64,000 nt of DNA from Zavarzinia compransoris (lineage in GTDB: Bacteria; Pseudomonadota; Alphaproteobacteria; Zavarziniales; Zavarziniaceae): the NCBI RefSeq assembly GCF_003173055.1, contig NZ_QGLF01000001.1, forward strand, positions 813,085-877,084. The letters are read 5' to 3'. Within the stretch, counting starts at the first letter, position 1. Every line of letters starts with the position of its first letter. Below the pieces are notes generated by a model, which saw only the letters and a list, made by a program, of their open reading frames with translations, did not search any database and was not told where the DNA came from. Of this stretch, positions 1 to 8,353 are shown one piece after another. Position numbers and translations under genes: made by a program.

Positions 1-1056
1 GGTGGCGCGGCCCTCGCCGTCCACCAGGATGCCGCCCATGTGGTAATGGGCCGCCGGGGTGACCGGCACCGGCACGGCGAAGGGATCGAGGCCGGCCTCG
101 CAGCAGGTTTCGATCGCCTGGGGGAAGGCGGCGGCGCCCTTGGCCTCAAGGGCCGGGCGCAGGTCGAGATAGACCCGGCCGTGGGCGGCCATTTCGGCAT
201 GGATGGCGCGGGCGACGACATCGCGCGGCGCCAGGTCGCCCTGGGGATGGACGCCGGCCAGCAGCGGGGTGAGGGCATCCGCCTTGAGCAGGCGGGCGCC
301 GGCGCCGCGCAGCGCCTCGGTCAGCAGGGGCAGGGGTTCGCGCCCCTCGACCAGCAGGGCGGTCGGGTGGAACTGCATGAATTCGAGATCGACCAGGGCG
401 GCGCCGGCCCGGACCGCCAGGGCGAGGCCGTCGCCCGTCGCCTCGGGCGGGTTGGTGGTGTGCTGCCAAAGGCCGCCCAGGCCACCGGTCGCCAGCATCA
501 CCTTGGCACAGCGGATCGCGGCCGGGCCGCCGTCCTTGCGGTTCAAGGCGAGGCCGGCGATGCGGCCGTCGCTGACCAGCAGGTCGGTGACCATGGTCTC
601 GGCCATGACCGTGATCGACGGGGTGGCGCGGACCCGGGCCGCCAGGGCCAGGACGACGGCGCGGCCGGTGCGGTCGCCGTCGGCATGGGCGACGCGGGCG
701 CAGCCATGGGCGCCCTCGCGCCCGAGCATGAGATTGCCCGCCGCATCCGTATCGAAGCGGACGCCGAGGTCGCGCAGCGTGGCGATCGCCTGGGGCCCGG
801 CCTCGGTCAGGCGGGCGACGGCGACGGGGTCGCACAGGCCGCTGCCGGCGGCCAGCGTATCGGCGGCATGGGCCGAGGGGCGGTCGCCCGCGCCGATGGC
901 GGCGGCGATGCCGCCCTGGGCGTGCAGGCTGGAACCGCCCTCGATCCCGGCGGTCTTGGTGATCAGCACGACCTTGCGCGGGGCAAGGGTAAGGGCCGCC
1001 GACAGGCCGGCAAGGCCCGAACCGACGATGACGAAATCTGCCTCAAGCTGGCGCAT
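1..1056 (-). CDS. nadB: L-aspartate oxidase, C-terminal part beyond window
   Basis: Cytoplasmic FAD flavoprotein that oxidises L-aspartate to iminoaspartate, the first step of de novo NAD synthesis, and passes it to NadA. The reading frame is open from the ATG at 1056 to the window edge, giving 352 codons. The N-terminus MRQLEADFVIVGSGLAGLSA carries the dinucleotide-binding GSGLAG. It is followed by GGSSLHAQGGI, HTTNPPEATGDG, EFMQFHPTAL and HYHMGG, all typical of the NadB/SdhA flavoprotein fold. The family is about 510-540 residues, so the end is missing. It lies 32 nt downstream of nadA on the same strand, so the two are probably co-transcribed and share the palindromic control region ahead of nadA. 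The identity is secure. Confidence 0.95.
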   Translation of the reverse strand, partial: MRQLEADFVIVGSGLAGLSAALTLAPRKVVLITKTAGIEGGSSLHAQGGIAAAIGAGDRPSAHAADTLAAGSGLCDPVAVARLTEAGPQAIATLRDLGVRFDTDAAGNLMLGREGAHGCARVAHADGDRTGRAVVLALAARVRATPSITVMAETMVTDLLVSDGRIAGLALNRKDGGPAAIRCAKVMLATGGLGGLWQHTTNPPEATGDGLALAVRAGAALVDLEFMQFHPTALLVEGREPLPLLTEALRGAGARLLKADALTPLLAGVHPQGDLAPRDVVARAIHAEMAAHGRVYLDLRPALEAKGAAAFPQAIETCCEAGLDPFAVPVPVTPAAHYHMGGILVDGEGRAT

Positions 1057-1088
1057 GACACGCACTCCCGAAAGCGATTGTTCCCCGA

Positions 1089-2117
1089 TCAGCGGCGACC
1101 GACCGCGATCATCCGTTCAACGGCCAGGCGGGCCCGCGCGGCGACGGCGGGATCGACCTCGACCCGCGGCTCCAACGTCTCCAGGGCGTGGAGGATCTTG
1201 GGCAGCGAGATCTTCTTCATGTGCGGGCACATGATGCAGGGGCGGACGAAATCCGTCGTCGGCGAGGCGGCGGCGATATTGTCCGACATCGAGCATTCGG
1301 TGATCATCAGCACGCGGGCCGGCTTCTCGTCGCGCACATAGTCGATCATCTTCGCGGTCGAGCCGGCGAAATCGGCGGCGGCGATCACCTCCGGCGGGCA
1401 TTCCGGATGGGCGATGACGACGAGATCGTCATAGGCGCGGCGGAAGCGGCGGATCTCGTCGGGCGTGAAGCGCTCGTGCACTTCGCAATGGCCCTTCCAG
1501 GTCAGGATCTTCACCTTGGTCTGGGTGGCGACCCAGGCGGCCAGATATTCGTCCGGCAGGCACAGCACGCGCTCGGCGCCCAGGCTCTCCACCACCTCGA
1601 CCGCATTGCCCGAGGTGCAGCAGATGTCGCTCTCCGCCTTCACCGCGGCCGAAGTGTTCACGTAAGTGACCACCGGCGCATCCGGATAGGCTTCGCGCAG
1701 CAGGCGGATATCCTCGGGCCGGATCGATTCCGCCAACGAGCAGCCGGCGTCCATGTCGGGCATGAGCACGATCTTGTCCGGGTTCAGCAGCTTGGCGGTC
1801 TCGGCCATGAAATGGACGCCGGCCATGACGATGACGTCCGCATCCGTCTCAGCCGCGCGCTTGGCCAGCGCCAGGCTGTCGCCGACGATATCGGCAACGC
1901 CGTGGAAGATTTCCGGCGACATGTAGTTATGCGCCAGGATGACCGCATTCCGCTGCTTCTTCAGGCGGTTGATGCGCTCGATGAAGGGGGCGTGCTGGCG
2001 CCACTCGTCCTCGGGCAGGACGCGCTCGACCTTGCTCCAGATGCCGGCGGTGGCGGCGGCCACGGCAGGCGTGAAGGGAAGGGCGGTGGCCATCTGGGCC
2101 TGGACATTCACGGTCAT
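1089..2117 (-). CDS. nadA: quinolinate synthase NadA
   Basis: Condenses iminoaspartate with dihydroxyacetone phosphate to quinolinate on a 4Fe-4S cluster. The protein shows [11 protein letters not shown] near the N-terminus, then [45 protein letters not shown] and CIMCPHMKK. These contain the conserved cluster-ligand and active-site cysteines. The start was placed at the ATG at 2117 (MTVNVQAQ), giving 342 aa. A longer frame opens at 2192, but it would run through the first palindrome of the upstream control region and has no support. It is the first gene of a nadA-nadB transcription unit. Because NadA needs an Fe-S cluster, it is a client of the isc operon later in the window. Confidence 0.95.
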   Translation of the reverse strand: MTVNVQAQMATALPFTPAVAAATAGIWSKVERVLPEDEWRQHAPFIERINRLKKQRNAVILAHNYMSPEIFHGVADIVGDSLALAKRAAETDADVIVMAGVHFMAETAKLLNPDKIVLMPDMDAGCSLAESIRPEDIRLLREAYPDAPVVTYVNTSAAVKAESDICCTSGNAVEVVESLGAERVLCLPDEYLAAWVATQTKVKILTWKGHCEVHERFTPDEIRRFRRAYDDLVVIAHPECPPEVIAAADFAGSTAKMIDYVRDEKPARVLMITECSMSDNIAAASPTTDFVRPCIMCPHMKKISLPKILHALETLEPRVEVDPAVAARARLAVERMIAVGRR

Positions 2118-2175
2118 GGGCGGATCCTCGACGGAGGCTGCGCTTACCTGGGGGAGGCGCTGGAGACGCTCTTTA

Positions 2176-2219
2176 ATGCTCAACTTGAGCATATTCTAGA
2201 TATGCTCATATCGAGCATA
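2176..2219. promoter_or_regulatory. tandem palindromic operator upstream of nadA
   Basis: Two inverted repeats share the arms ATGCTC and GAGCAT separated by 5 nt. The first, at 2176-2192, is perfect over 8+1+8 (ATGCTCAA C TTGAGCAT). The second, at 2201-2219, is perfect over 7+5+7. Their centres are 26 bp apart, about two and a half helical turns. They lie 59-102 nt ahead of the nadA start in an AT-richer stretch where a promoter would sit. A NadQ-type regulator gene is 1.8 kb away, so this is inferred to be its operator. The exact NadQ consensus could not be checked here. Confidence 0.7.
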
Positions 2220-2272
2220 ATCAAGCCTGTCAAGAAAATGTCGCGAATAGCCCCTCGTCCTTTTTGGCAGGG

Positions 2273-2656
2273 TTACCAGAGGCGCGGGGCAATTCCGTCG
2301 AACACGGGGTCGGCGGAGACGAGCGGAATGCCCAGCAGAATGGCCGTGGCGGCGATCAGCCGGTCGAACGGATCGCGATGCTCCCACGCCATCATCCCCG
2401 CCCGGGTACAGATTTCCGGACCGAGCGGGGCGGGCCGGGCCCCTTGCCGTTCAAGCAGCGCCGGCAGGTCCCCGACATGGGGCGCCATCGCCGGCCACTT
2501 GCCGAGGCGAACCTTCTGTGCGATTTCGAAGAATGAAACCGGGCTGACCAGGATGGTCGCCGTTCGCGTCATGGCGGCCAGCGCGGGGCCGGACAGGCGG
2601 TCGCTGCCGTTCAGGCTCCAGGCCCAGGCATGGGTGTCGAGCAGCAAGGCGCTCAA
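2273..2656 (-). CDS. PIN-domain toxin, VapC-like
   Basis: A 127-aa PIN-domain protein, the usual size of VapC-type toxins, which act as Mg-dependent endoribonucleases. Acidic residues expected in the active site are visible: D7 in LLLDTHAW, E44 in SFFEIAQK, D95 and D98 in RDPFDRLI, and D116 in SADPVF. Its ATG overlaps the stop of the upstream antitoxin gene by 4 bp (ATGA), the normal translational coupling of toxin-antitoxin pairs. The RNA target cannot be read from sequence. It seems intact, with no truncation. Confidence 0.88.
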   Translation of the reverse strand: MSALLLDTHAWAWSLNGSDRLSGPALAAMTRTATILVSPVSFFEIAQKVRLGKWPAMAPHVGDLPALLERQGARPAPLGPEICTRAGMMAWEHRDPFDRLIAATAILLGIPLVSADPVFDGIAPRLW

Positions 2657-2886
2657 GCGCCGCCCTCCCAGGCGTCAATCTCGTCCTCCGGCAAGGGTGC
2701 GAAAAAATCCGGCCCCGGCCCGATGCTGGCATCGGCCAATATGTCGAAGCGGAAACCAGTCCCCTGCACGGGGACGAGCTTCACCATCGGGACATCACCC
2801 TTGGCGATCACCACGTCTTCGCCGGCCAATGCCGCCTCGATCAGCTTCGACAGATTGGTTTTTGCCGCATGAATGGTCACTTTCAT
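2653..2886 (-). CDS. Phd/YefM-type antitoxin
   Basis: A 77-aa partner of the PIN toxin. The N-terminal stretch MKVTIHAAKTNLSKLIEAAL, followed by GEDVVIAKGDVPMVKLVPV, is the Phd/YefM DNA-binding fold. The acidic C-terminus (DFFAPLPEDEIDAWEGG) is the part that would wrap the toxin. The start at 2886 was chosen because it begins exactly at the conserved MKVTIHAAKT, and because longer frames would run into the palindrome at 2906-2922. These antitoxins normally repress their own operon, which fits that palindrome 20 nt upstream. Confidence 0.85.
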   Translation of the reverse strand: MKVTIHAAKTNLSKLIEAALAGEDVVIAKGDVPMVKLVPVQGTGFRFDILADASIGPGPDFFAPLPEDEIDAWEGGA

Positions 2887-2905
2887 CGCACCCTCCCGCG
2901 TCAAC

Positions 2906-2922
2906 TTAGCTATGTTAGCTAA
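2906..2922. promoter_or_regulatory. palindromic operator of the PIN toxin-antitoxin pair
   Basis: A perfect inverted repeat TTAGCTA-TGT-TAGCTAA, 7+3+7, centred 28 nt upstream of the antitoxin start at 2886. It lies in the 79-nt gap between the divergent antitoxin gene and the + strand gene starting at 2966, so it could affect both. Position and symmetry fit autoregulation by the Phd-like antitoxin. This is inference from position, not from a known consensus. Confidence 0.65.
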
Positions 2923-2965
2923 CCGCGCGGCCATCGACCAGCACCGAGAACGTGAAGGAGCGATC

Positions 2966-3895
2966 ATGCAGGACATGGAGGCATTCGCGGATGTCCACGC
3001 GCTGCCGGAACCGCCCCATGGCTGGAGGGATTTCAGCTATTCCATTCTCCTCGACGGCCGGCTTGCCATCGTCCGCCAGGGTTCCGGTCTTCACGATGAC
3101 GGCACTGCCGGACCGGCAGGGGACAATGCACCGCGAAGCTGCCGGGTCCATACGTTCGACGGCAGCCGCGAGGACTGGGCCCTCGACGTGAGGGGGATCG
3201 CGTTCCCTTTCGTCTCGCGCCTTGCCGACGGGCGCTGGCTTCTGGTCGACGGGCTGGCGGGGCATGAGGCCCTGTCCGGCCATCTGTTCGCGGCGGACGG
3301 CAGCCCGCTGTCATCTCTCCGCCTCGGGGCCCGCATCTCGAACGTGCTGTGCGCGCCGGACAATTCGATCTGGGTCAACTATTCCGATGAAGGGGTTTAT
3401 GCGGGCCGGCTCGCGAACGGCGATTGGCCCCTCAGCACGGGGGGAATCGTCCGCTTCTCGCCCGAAGGACGGGTTCTCGGATCTCTCATGGACAAAATCC
3501 CCATGGCCTGGGGCGGAGACAATCCGATGTCCCTGATCGGCAACGAATGCTGGGTGCATGGCTACCCGAAGCCGCAACTCGTCCGGATGGCCGGGGACGA
3601 CTGCGAGATTTTCCCCTGTCCGGTGGAAAATCCGGGCGCGCTGGCCGGAGACGGCCGTTTCATCCTGCTGGCGAGACGATTCCCATGGGAGGCCAGTTTT
3701 TCCCTTCACGAGCGCCAGGGCGGCCAATTGGCCCTTGTCGGCGAATGGTCGCAAGGGGCTGGCGCCATCGCCCAGCCGAGGCTGCTTCAGGGGCATGGCG
3801 ACCTGCTCCACATCGTGGAGGGCGGCCGCTGGATCAAGGTTTCGACCGGCGCCTTTCGCGATTTCCTGGCGCATTCGCCGCGCCGGGCGCGGTAA
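2966..3895 (+). CDS. hypothetical protein, possible beta-propeller
   Basis: A 309-aa protein not recognised as a named family. It starts at the ATG at 2966 (MQDMEAFADV) after a good ribosome site GAAGGAG about 8 nt upstream. The frame extends further upstream to 2873, but that part crosses the toxin operator and reads poorly. The sequence alternates short beta-like segments with Gly/Asp turns (for example FVSRLADGRWLLVDG, ISNVLCAPDNSIWVNYSDEGVY, LIGNECWVHGYPKPQLVRM). That pattern would suit a WD/kelch-like propeller, but no repeat is regular enough to be certain. There is no signal peptide or membrane segment, so it is probably cytoplasmic. It sits between a toxin-antitoxin pair and nadQ and converges on nadQ with a 12-nt gap. 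Confidence 0.75.
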   Translation: MQDMEAFADVHALPEPPHGWRDFSYSILLDGRLAIVRQGSGLHDDGTAGPAGDNAPRSCRVHTFDGSREDWALDVRGIAFPFVSRLADGRWLLVDGLAGHEALSGHLFAADGSPLSSLRLGARISNVLCAPDNSIWVNYSDEGVYAGRLANGDWPLSTGGIVRFSPEGRVLGSLMDKIPMAWGGDNPMSLIGNECWVHGYPKPQLVRMAGDDCEIFPCPVENPGALAGDGRFILLARRFPWEASFSLHERQGGQLALVGEWSQGAGAIAQPRLLQGHGDLLHIVEGGRWIKVSTGAFRDFLAHSPRRAR

Positions 3896-3907
3896 CGCCC
3901 CCGACCG

Positions 3908-4981
3908 TCACGACCCCGCCTTGGGCAGGGGCAGGGGGATGCCGACGTCGTGCTTTTCCTGCATGACGTCGCGGCGGAAGCGATAGGTTTCGGCCGGGCG
4001 GCCGCGGCCTGAGGCTTCGATCTGGCCGGTCGGCTCGACCAGATCGCCGGCGGTCACGGTGCGGCGGAAATTCTGCTTGTGCAACTCGATGCCGGACAGG
4101 GCCTCGACCACCTTCTGGAGGCGCAGCAGGGTGAATTCCGGCGGCAGCAGGTCGAAGACCACCGGGCGGTAGTCGATCTTGCCGCGCAAGCGGCCGAGCG
4201 CCGAGGCGAGCACGCGGCGATTGTCCAGCGACAGGGGGGTGCCGAGGGCGCGGGCGGCCTCGCGCTGTTCGTCGGGGACGTCGGGGGGGGCGTTGCCGGC
4301 GGCACCGGCGGCGACCGCGGCATCGCGGATCGCTTCCTTCACGAGGCCGGCGGAATAGAGCAACTCATAGCGGTCGAGGCAGCGCAGCAGGTCGAAATGG
4401 CCGGTGCCGGCGACCGGGCCGAAGGCGATGGCTGTCCGCTCCATGCGGGCGCGGGCGCTGCGGGCATCCGGGGCGGCATCGATCCAGCGGGTCAGGGCCG
4501 GGCGGATGACCTTGTCGATCAGGGCCGGGCGGCCCTCGCGCCAATCCTCCCAGGGCAGGAAGGAATACCACGAACGCCATTGCGCCTCGCCGGTGCCGGC
4601 CAGCGGCGTTTCCTGGGTCAGGGCCAGATAGGCGATGGAGACGACGCGCGGCCCCCCGGTCAATTCGCGCGGGTCGCGGTTCTGGTTGGCGAATGTGTAG
4701 AGCTGCTCGACATAGCGCATGGCGATGCCCGTCTGCTCCGCCACCCATTGGCGCAGGCCCAGTTCCAGGGTGCGGTGATGCTCCGGCTCGAACGGGCCGA
4801 AGGGCAGGGTTTCCGGCGTGTCGAAGGCCAGGGGCAGCAAGCCCTGCTGGGCCGGCGTCGCCAGGTCGTGGGTCATGCGCCGGGCGACCAGGACGCGCGG
4901 ATCCTCCTCCGTCACCGCGACGATGACGGCGGTCAGGCCGATGCTGATGCCCCGGGCATTGTGTTCGCCATCCTGCGCCAT
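3908..4981 (-). CDS. nadQ: NadQ-like transcriptional regulator of NAD synthesis
   Basis: A 357-aa protein with an N-terminal Nudix-hydrolase-like domain (about residues 10-170, GISIGLTAVIVAVTEEDPRV onward) that lacks an obvious intact Nudix box. It ends in a winged-helix domain (about 279-330, LPPEFTLLRLQKVVEALSG then HKQNFRRTV) like that of NrtR-type regulators. Alphaproteobacterial NadQ proteins have this architecture and control nadABC by sensing a NAD-related ligand. Lying within 2 kb of nadA, whose upstream region carries tandem palindromes, supports the name. The gene lies 36 nt downstream of tyrS on the same strand and may be read from the tyrS promoter. The ligand is not visible from sequence. 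Confidence 0.8.
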   Translation of the reverse strand: MAQDGEHNARGISIGLTAVIVAVTEEDPRVLVARRMTHDLATPAQQGLLPLAFDTPETLPFGPFEPEHHRTLELGLRQWVAEQTGIAMRYVEQLYTFANQNRDPRELTGGPRVVSIAYLALTQETPLAGTGEAQWRSWYSFLPWEDWREGRPALIDKVIRPALTRWIDAAPDARSARARMERTAIAFGPVAGTGHFDLLRCLDRYELLYSAGLVKEAIRDAAVAAGAAGNAPPDVPDEQREAARALGTPLSLDNRRVLASALGRLRGKIDYRPVVFDLLPPEFTLLRLQKVVEALSGIELHKQNFRRTVTAGDLVEPTGQIEASGRGRPAETYRFRRDVMQEKHDVGIPLPLPKAGS

Positions 4982-5017
4982 GACCGGGAGACTAAGCCAT
5001 CATGGCGCAAAAGGCGA

Positions 5018-6268
5018 TCAGCCGGCGACGATCAGGGCGTGGCGCTTCTTGCCGGCGGAAAGTTTCACGCTGCCGGCACTGCCGAGGTCGGAGAGCCTGG
5101 CGAATTCGTCGGTCACCGCGACATCGTTCAGCTTCACGCCGTTGCCCTTGATCAGGCGGCGCGCCTCGCCGTTCGAGGCGGCCATGCCGGCCTTGACCAG
5201 AAGTTCGTAGACATTGATGCCGGCGGCGATCGCGGCCGCCTCGACCGCGACCTTGGGCAGCGTATCGGCGGCCGCCCCTTCCTCGAAGGTCTTGCGGGCG
5301 GTCTCGGCCGCCGCATCCGCCGCCGCGGGGCCGTGGGCGAGCGCCGTCGCCGCGGTCGCCAGGACTTTCTTGGCGTCGTTCAGCTCGGCGCCCTCGAGGG
5401 TTTCGAGGCGGCGGACCTCGGCTTCCGGCAGTTCGGTGAAGAGGCGGAGGAAACGGCCGACGTCGCCGTCCTCGGTGTTCCGCCAGAACTGCCAGTAGTC
5501 GTAGGGGCTGCGGGCATCCTCGTTCAGCCAGACGGCGCCATTCGAGGTCTTGCCCATCTTGGCGCCCGAGGCCGTGGTGATCAGGGGCGAGGTCAGGCCG
5601 TAGAGCTGGATATCGGCGGTGCGCCGGCCAAGCTCCACGCCCTGGACGATATTGCCCCATTGATCCGAGCCGCCCATCTGCAGGCGCACGCCCTGCGCCT
5701 TCGCCAGTTCGACGAAGTCATAGGCTTGAAGGATCATGTAGTTGAATTCGAGGAACGACAGGTTCTGCTCGCGGTCCAGGCGGATCTTCACGCTGTCCTG
5801 CGACAGCATGCGGTTGACCGAGAAATGCCGGCCGTAGTCGCGCAGGAAGTCGATGTAGTTGAGCCTGGACAGCCAGTCGTCGTTGTCGACCATCACGGCA
5901 TCGGTCGGGCCGTCGCCGAAGCGCAGGAATTTCGCGAAGACGCGCTTGATGCCGGCCAGATTCTCGGCGATCCGCGCCGCATCCAGCAGGGGGCGCGATT
6001 CGTCGCGGAAGGAGGGATCGCCGATCTTGGTGGTGCCGCCGCCCATGAGCACGACGGGCTTGTGCCCCGCCTGCTGCAACCGGCGCAGCATCATGATCTG
6101 GACCAGCGAGCCGACATGCAGCGAGGGCGCCGTGGCATCGAAGCCGATATAGGCGGCGAAGGGCGTGCTGCCGGCGGCAAGCGCGTCCAGGCCTTCGAGG
6201 TCGGTGCACTGGTGGATGTAGCGGCGTTCGGTCAGGACCCGCAGGAATTCGGATTTCAGGCTCGTCAT
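5018..6268 (-). CDS. tyrS: tyrosyl-tRNA synthetase
   Basis: Class I aminoacyl-tRNA synthetase charging tRNA-Tyr. The 416-aa product has the HIGH-type motif as HVGS (residues 51-54, after [10 protein letters not shown]) and the KMSKS-type loop as KMGKT starting near K237. The C-terminal part contains an S4 RNA-binding domain ([21 protein letters not shown]). The start at 6268 ([12 protein letters not shown]) was preferred to the in-frame ATG at 6325. The extra residues of the longer frame are not typical of TyrS and would overlap the divergent leader of anmK. Length and motifs are normal. Confidence 0.96.
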   Translation of the reverse strand: MTSLKSEFLRVLTERRYIHQCTDLEGLDALAAGSTPFAAYIGFDATAPSLHVGSLVQIMMLRRLQQAGHKPVVLMGGGTTKIGDPSFRDESRPLLDAARIAENLAGIKRVFAKFLRFGDGPTDAVMVDNDDWLSRLNYIDFLRDYGRHFSVNRMLSQDSVKIRLDREQNLSFLEFNYMILQAYDFVELAKAQGVRLQMGGSDQWGNIVQGVELGRRTADIQLYGLTSPLITTASGAKMGKTSNGAVWLNEDARSPYDYWQFWRNTEDGDVGRFLRLFTELPEAEVRRLETLEGAELNDAKKVLATAATALAHGPAAADAAAETARKTFEEGAAADTLPKVAVEAAAIAAGINVYELLVKAGMAASNGEARRLIKGNGVKLNDVAVTDEFARLSDLGSAGSVKLSAGKKRHALIVAG

Positions 6269-6339
6269 GGTGCAGGCGATGTAGCATGAAGCAGGGGCGC
6301 GGGACAACGCGCAGACGTTTTTCAAAGCGGGACGGCGCC

Positions 6340-7446
6340 ATGCGGGCCTTGGGATTGATGAGCGGCACCTCGCTCGACGGGATCGACCTCGCGATGATCG
6401 AGACCGACGGCGAGACCATCCATGCCCTCGGTCCCACCCGCACGGTCGCCCACAGCCCGGAAACCCGCGCCGCCTGCCGGCAGGCCAGCGGGGAGGCGAT
6501 GCGCTGGCGGCAGGGCACGCCGGTCCCGGACAGCGTCGCCGCCGCGGCGGACCTGATCACCGAGGCGCACCGCCGCGCCATCGCCGGCTTCCTGGCCGAG
6601 GCCGGGCCGGTCGAGGTCATCGGCTTCCACGGCCAGACCGTGATGCACCGCCCGGCCGAAGGGCTGACCTGGCAGGTCGGCGACGGCGGGCGCCTGGCCG
6701 ACCTGTTCGGCATCGAGGTCGTCGGCCAGTTCCGGCTGGCGGATGTCGCCGCGGGCGGGCAGGGGGCGCCGCTCGCCCCGCTCTATCACCGGGCCCTGGC
6801 CCGGGGGCTGGCGGGGCAGCGGGGGCCGGTCGCCGTGCTCAACCTCGGCGGCGTCGGCAATGTCACCTGGATTTCGGACGATCCCGCCGTCGGTCCCGTC
6901 GCCTTCGATACCGGGCCGGGCAATGCCCTGATCGACGATTGGGCCCTGCACCACACCGGCGTGCCGATCGACCGGGACGGGGCCCTGGCCGGGGCCGGGC
7001 GGGTGCATGGCGAATTGGTCGACCTGTTCCGCGGCCACCCGTTCTTCGACCTGCCGGCGCCGAAATCCCTGGACCGGGACGATTTCACCGGCCAGCCGGT
7101 GCGGGGTCTGAGTGCTGCGGACGGCGCCGCGACCCTGACCGCCTTCACGGTCGAGGCGGCGGCGGCGGCGCGGCGGCATTTCCCCGAACCCGCGACGCGC
7201 GTCCTGGTCACGGGCGGCGGGCGCTTGAATCCGGTGCTGATGGCGATGCTGCGGGCGCGCCTCGGCGTGCCGGTCGAGCCGGTGGAGACGGTCGGCTGGC
7301 GCGGCGACAGCCTGGAGGCGGAAGCCTTCGGCTTCCTCGCCGTGCGCAGCCTGAAGGGACTGCCCCTGAGCATGCCGGGCACGACGGGCGTGCCCGGCCC
7401 GCAGACCGGCGGTCAGCTGTTCCGGCCGAGACGCATGTCGAGATAG
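6340..7446 (+). CDS. anmK: anhydro-N-acetylmuramic acid kinase
   Basis: Phosphorylates and hydrolyses 1,6-anhydro-MurNAc from recycled murein to MurNAc-6-phosphate in the cytoplasm. The 368-aa product has the ATP-binding motif [16 protein letters not shown] at its N-terminus, [33 protein letters not shown] and VTGGGRLNP, which together define AnmK. The ATG at 6340 puts the conserved [11 protein letters not shown] at the N-terminus; the frame upstream to 6286 is not supported. It is divergent from tyrS, a pairing common in alphaproteobacteria. Its last 34 bp overlap the end of the convergent hydrolase gene. Confidence 0.95.
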   Translation: MRALGLMSGTSLDGIDLAMIETDGETIHALGPTRTVAHSPETRAACRQASGEAMRWRQGTPVPDSVAAAADLITEAHRRAIAGFLAEAGPVEVIGFHGQTVMHRPAEGLTWQVGDGGRLADLFGIEVVGQFRLADVAAGGQGAPLAPLYHRALARGLAGQRGPVAVLNLGGVGNVTWISDDPAVGPVAFDTGPGNALIDDWALHHTGVPIDRDGALAGAGRVHGELVDLFRGHPFFDLPAPKSLDRDDFTGQPVRGLSAADGAATLTAFTVEAAAAARRHFPEPATRVLVTGGGRLNPVLMAMLRARLGVPVEPVETVGWRGDSLEAEAFGFLAVRSLKGLPLSMPGTTGVPGPQTGGQLFRPRRMSR

Positions 7447-8057
7447 GCGCCGGTGATCCGGTTCAACTCGTCCATATGGTCTTCGAAGAAGTGGCCGGCA
7501 CCCTTGATGACCTCGTATTTCACCTTGATGCCGCGCTGGTTGGACAGGCGGGTGGCGAGCTTGGCCACTTCCGGCTCCGAAACCACCTGATCCTCCGTGC
7601 CCTGGACGATCAGGCCGTCCGAGGGGCAGGGGGCGAGGAAGGTGAAGTCATATTTGCTGGCGGGCGGCGAGATCGAGATGAAGCCGTTGATCTCGGGCCG
7701 GCGCATCAGCAATTGCATGCCGATCCAGGCGCCGAAGGAAAAGCCGCCGACCCAGCATTCCGCCGCCGACGGATTGTAGGTCTGCATCCAGTCGAGGGCC
7801 GAGGCGGCGTCGGACAATTCGCCGGCACCATTGTCGAACCCGCCCTGGCTGCGGCCGACGCCCCGGAAATTGAAGCGCATGACCGAGAAGCCGCGGTTCA
7901 CGAACGTATGAAACAGGTTGTAGACAACCTTGTTGTTCATCGTGCCGCCGAACTGCGGATGCGGGTGCAGCACGAGGGCGATGGGCGCGCCCGTGCCGGC
8001 GTGGTGGTAGCGGCCTTCGAGTCGCCCGGCCGGGCCGTTGAAGATGATCTCAGGCAT
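7413..8057 (-). CDS. alpha/beta hydrolase of the small YdeN/COG2945-like group
   Basis: A 214-aa serine-hydrolase fold protein. It shows VLHPHPQFGGTMNNKVV (oxyanion-side loop), FNFRGVGRSQGGFD, the nucleophile elbow GGFSFGAW (serine in GFSFG), a later acid in QGTEDQVV and a C-terminal histidine in GAGHFFEDH. These match the COG2945-type predicted hydrolases common in proteobacteria, whose substrate is unknown. The start at 8057 (MPEIIFNG) is favoured because the longer frame to 8348 runs through the promoter region of the divergent isc operon. It may share that intergenic region for its own promoter. Confidence 0.85.
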   Translation of the reverse strand: MPEIIFNGPAGRLEGRYHHAGTGAPIALVLHPHPQFGGTMNNKVVYNLFHTFVNRGFSVMRFNFRGVGRSQGGFDNGAGELSDAASALDWMQTYNPSAAECWVGGFSFGAWIGMQLLMRRPEINGFISISPPASKYDFTFLAPCPSDGLIVQGTEDQVVSEPEVAKLATRLSNQRGIKVKYEVIKGAGHFFEDHMDELNRITGAYLDMRLGRNS

Positions 8058-8152
8058 TCCGGTCCCCTTGTACCGATATCCGACCAATCCGGTCGGCTGC
8101 TCGGGCCGGGATGGCGCTACGCCCTTGGCGCATGGCCATCCTGCCGTCGCGA

Positions 8153-8185
8153 ATACTTGACTGCCGCAGTCGGATATCATAAATC
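8153..8185 (+). promoter_or_regulatory. IscR type 1-like site over the cysE-isc promoter
   Basis: A 25-bp imperfect palindrome spans 8153-8177. It begins ATACTTGACTG, has a CCG centre and ends in CAGTC followed by GGATAT. Arms match at 9 of 12 positions, with a perfect core GACTGC-C-GCAGTC. It agrees with the E. coli IscR type 1 consensus (ATA-S-YY-GACT-R-WWW-Y-AGTC-RR-S-TAT) except for the three central bases and one S position. The TTGACT at 8157-8162 can act as a -35 box, with an AT-rich -10 candidate around 8179-8185 (16-17 nt spacing), oriented toward cysE. A repressor bound here would cover the -35. The rest of the 8058-8353 gap holds no gene that can be supported. Confidence 0.75.
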
Positions 8186-8353
8186 TGACCTCGGCACTCG
8201 GGCATTTCCGGCCCGGCGCCGCAAAGCGTCGCGGGCGGGGTTTATACACGGCCCGCTTTCGCCGATGCAAGGAAATCGCAATTCCCGGGCCGGGCTTGGG
8301 ATGGAAAACTCGAAACCGGGCGGCTTCGGCCGCCTTATGCAGGGACATTCTGC

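Noticed and set aside
2118-2192. N-terminal extension of nadA from an ATG at 2192
   Set aside because: It would place the first operator palindrome inside the gene, and it adds 25 residues not typical of NadA. The ATG at 2117 is preferred.
4079-6289. Very long + strand reading frame opposite nadQ and tyrS
   Set aside because: It is antisense to two well-identified genes. Composition is Gly/Gln/Asp/Arg-rich as expected from a complementary frame in GC-rich DNA, with no motif.
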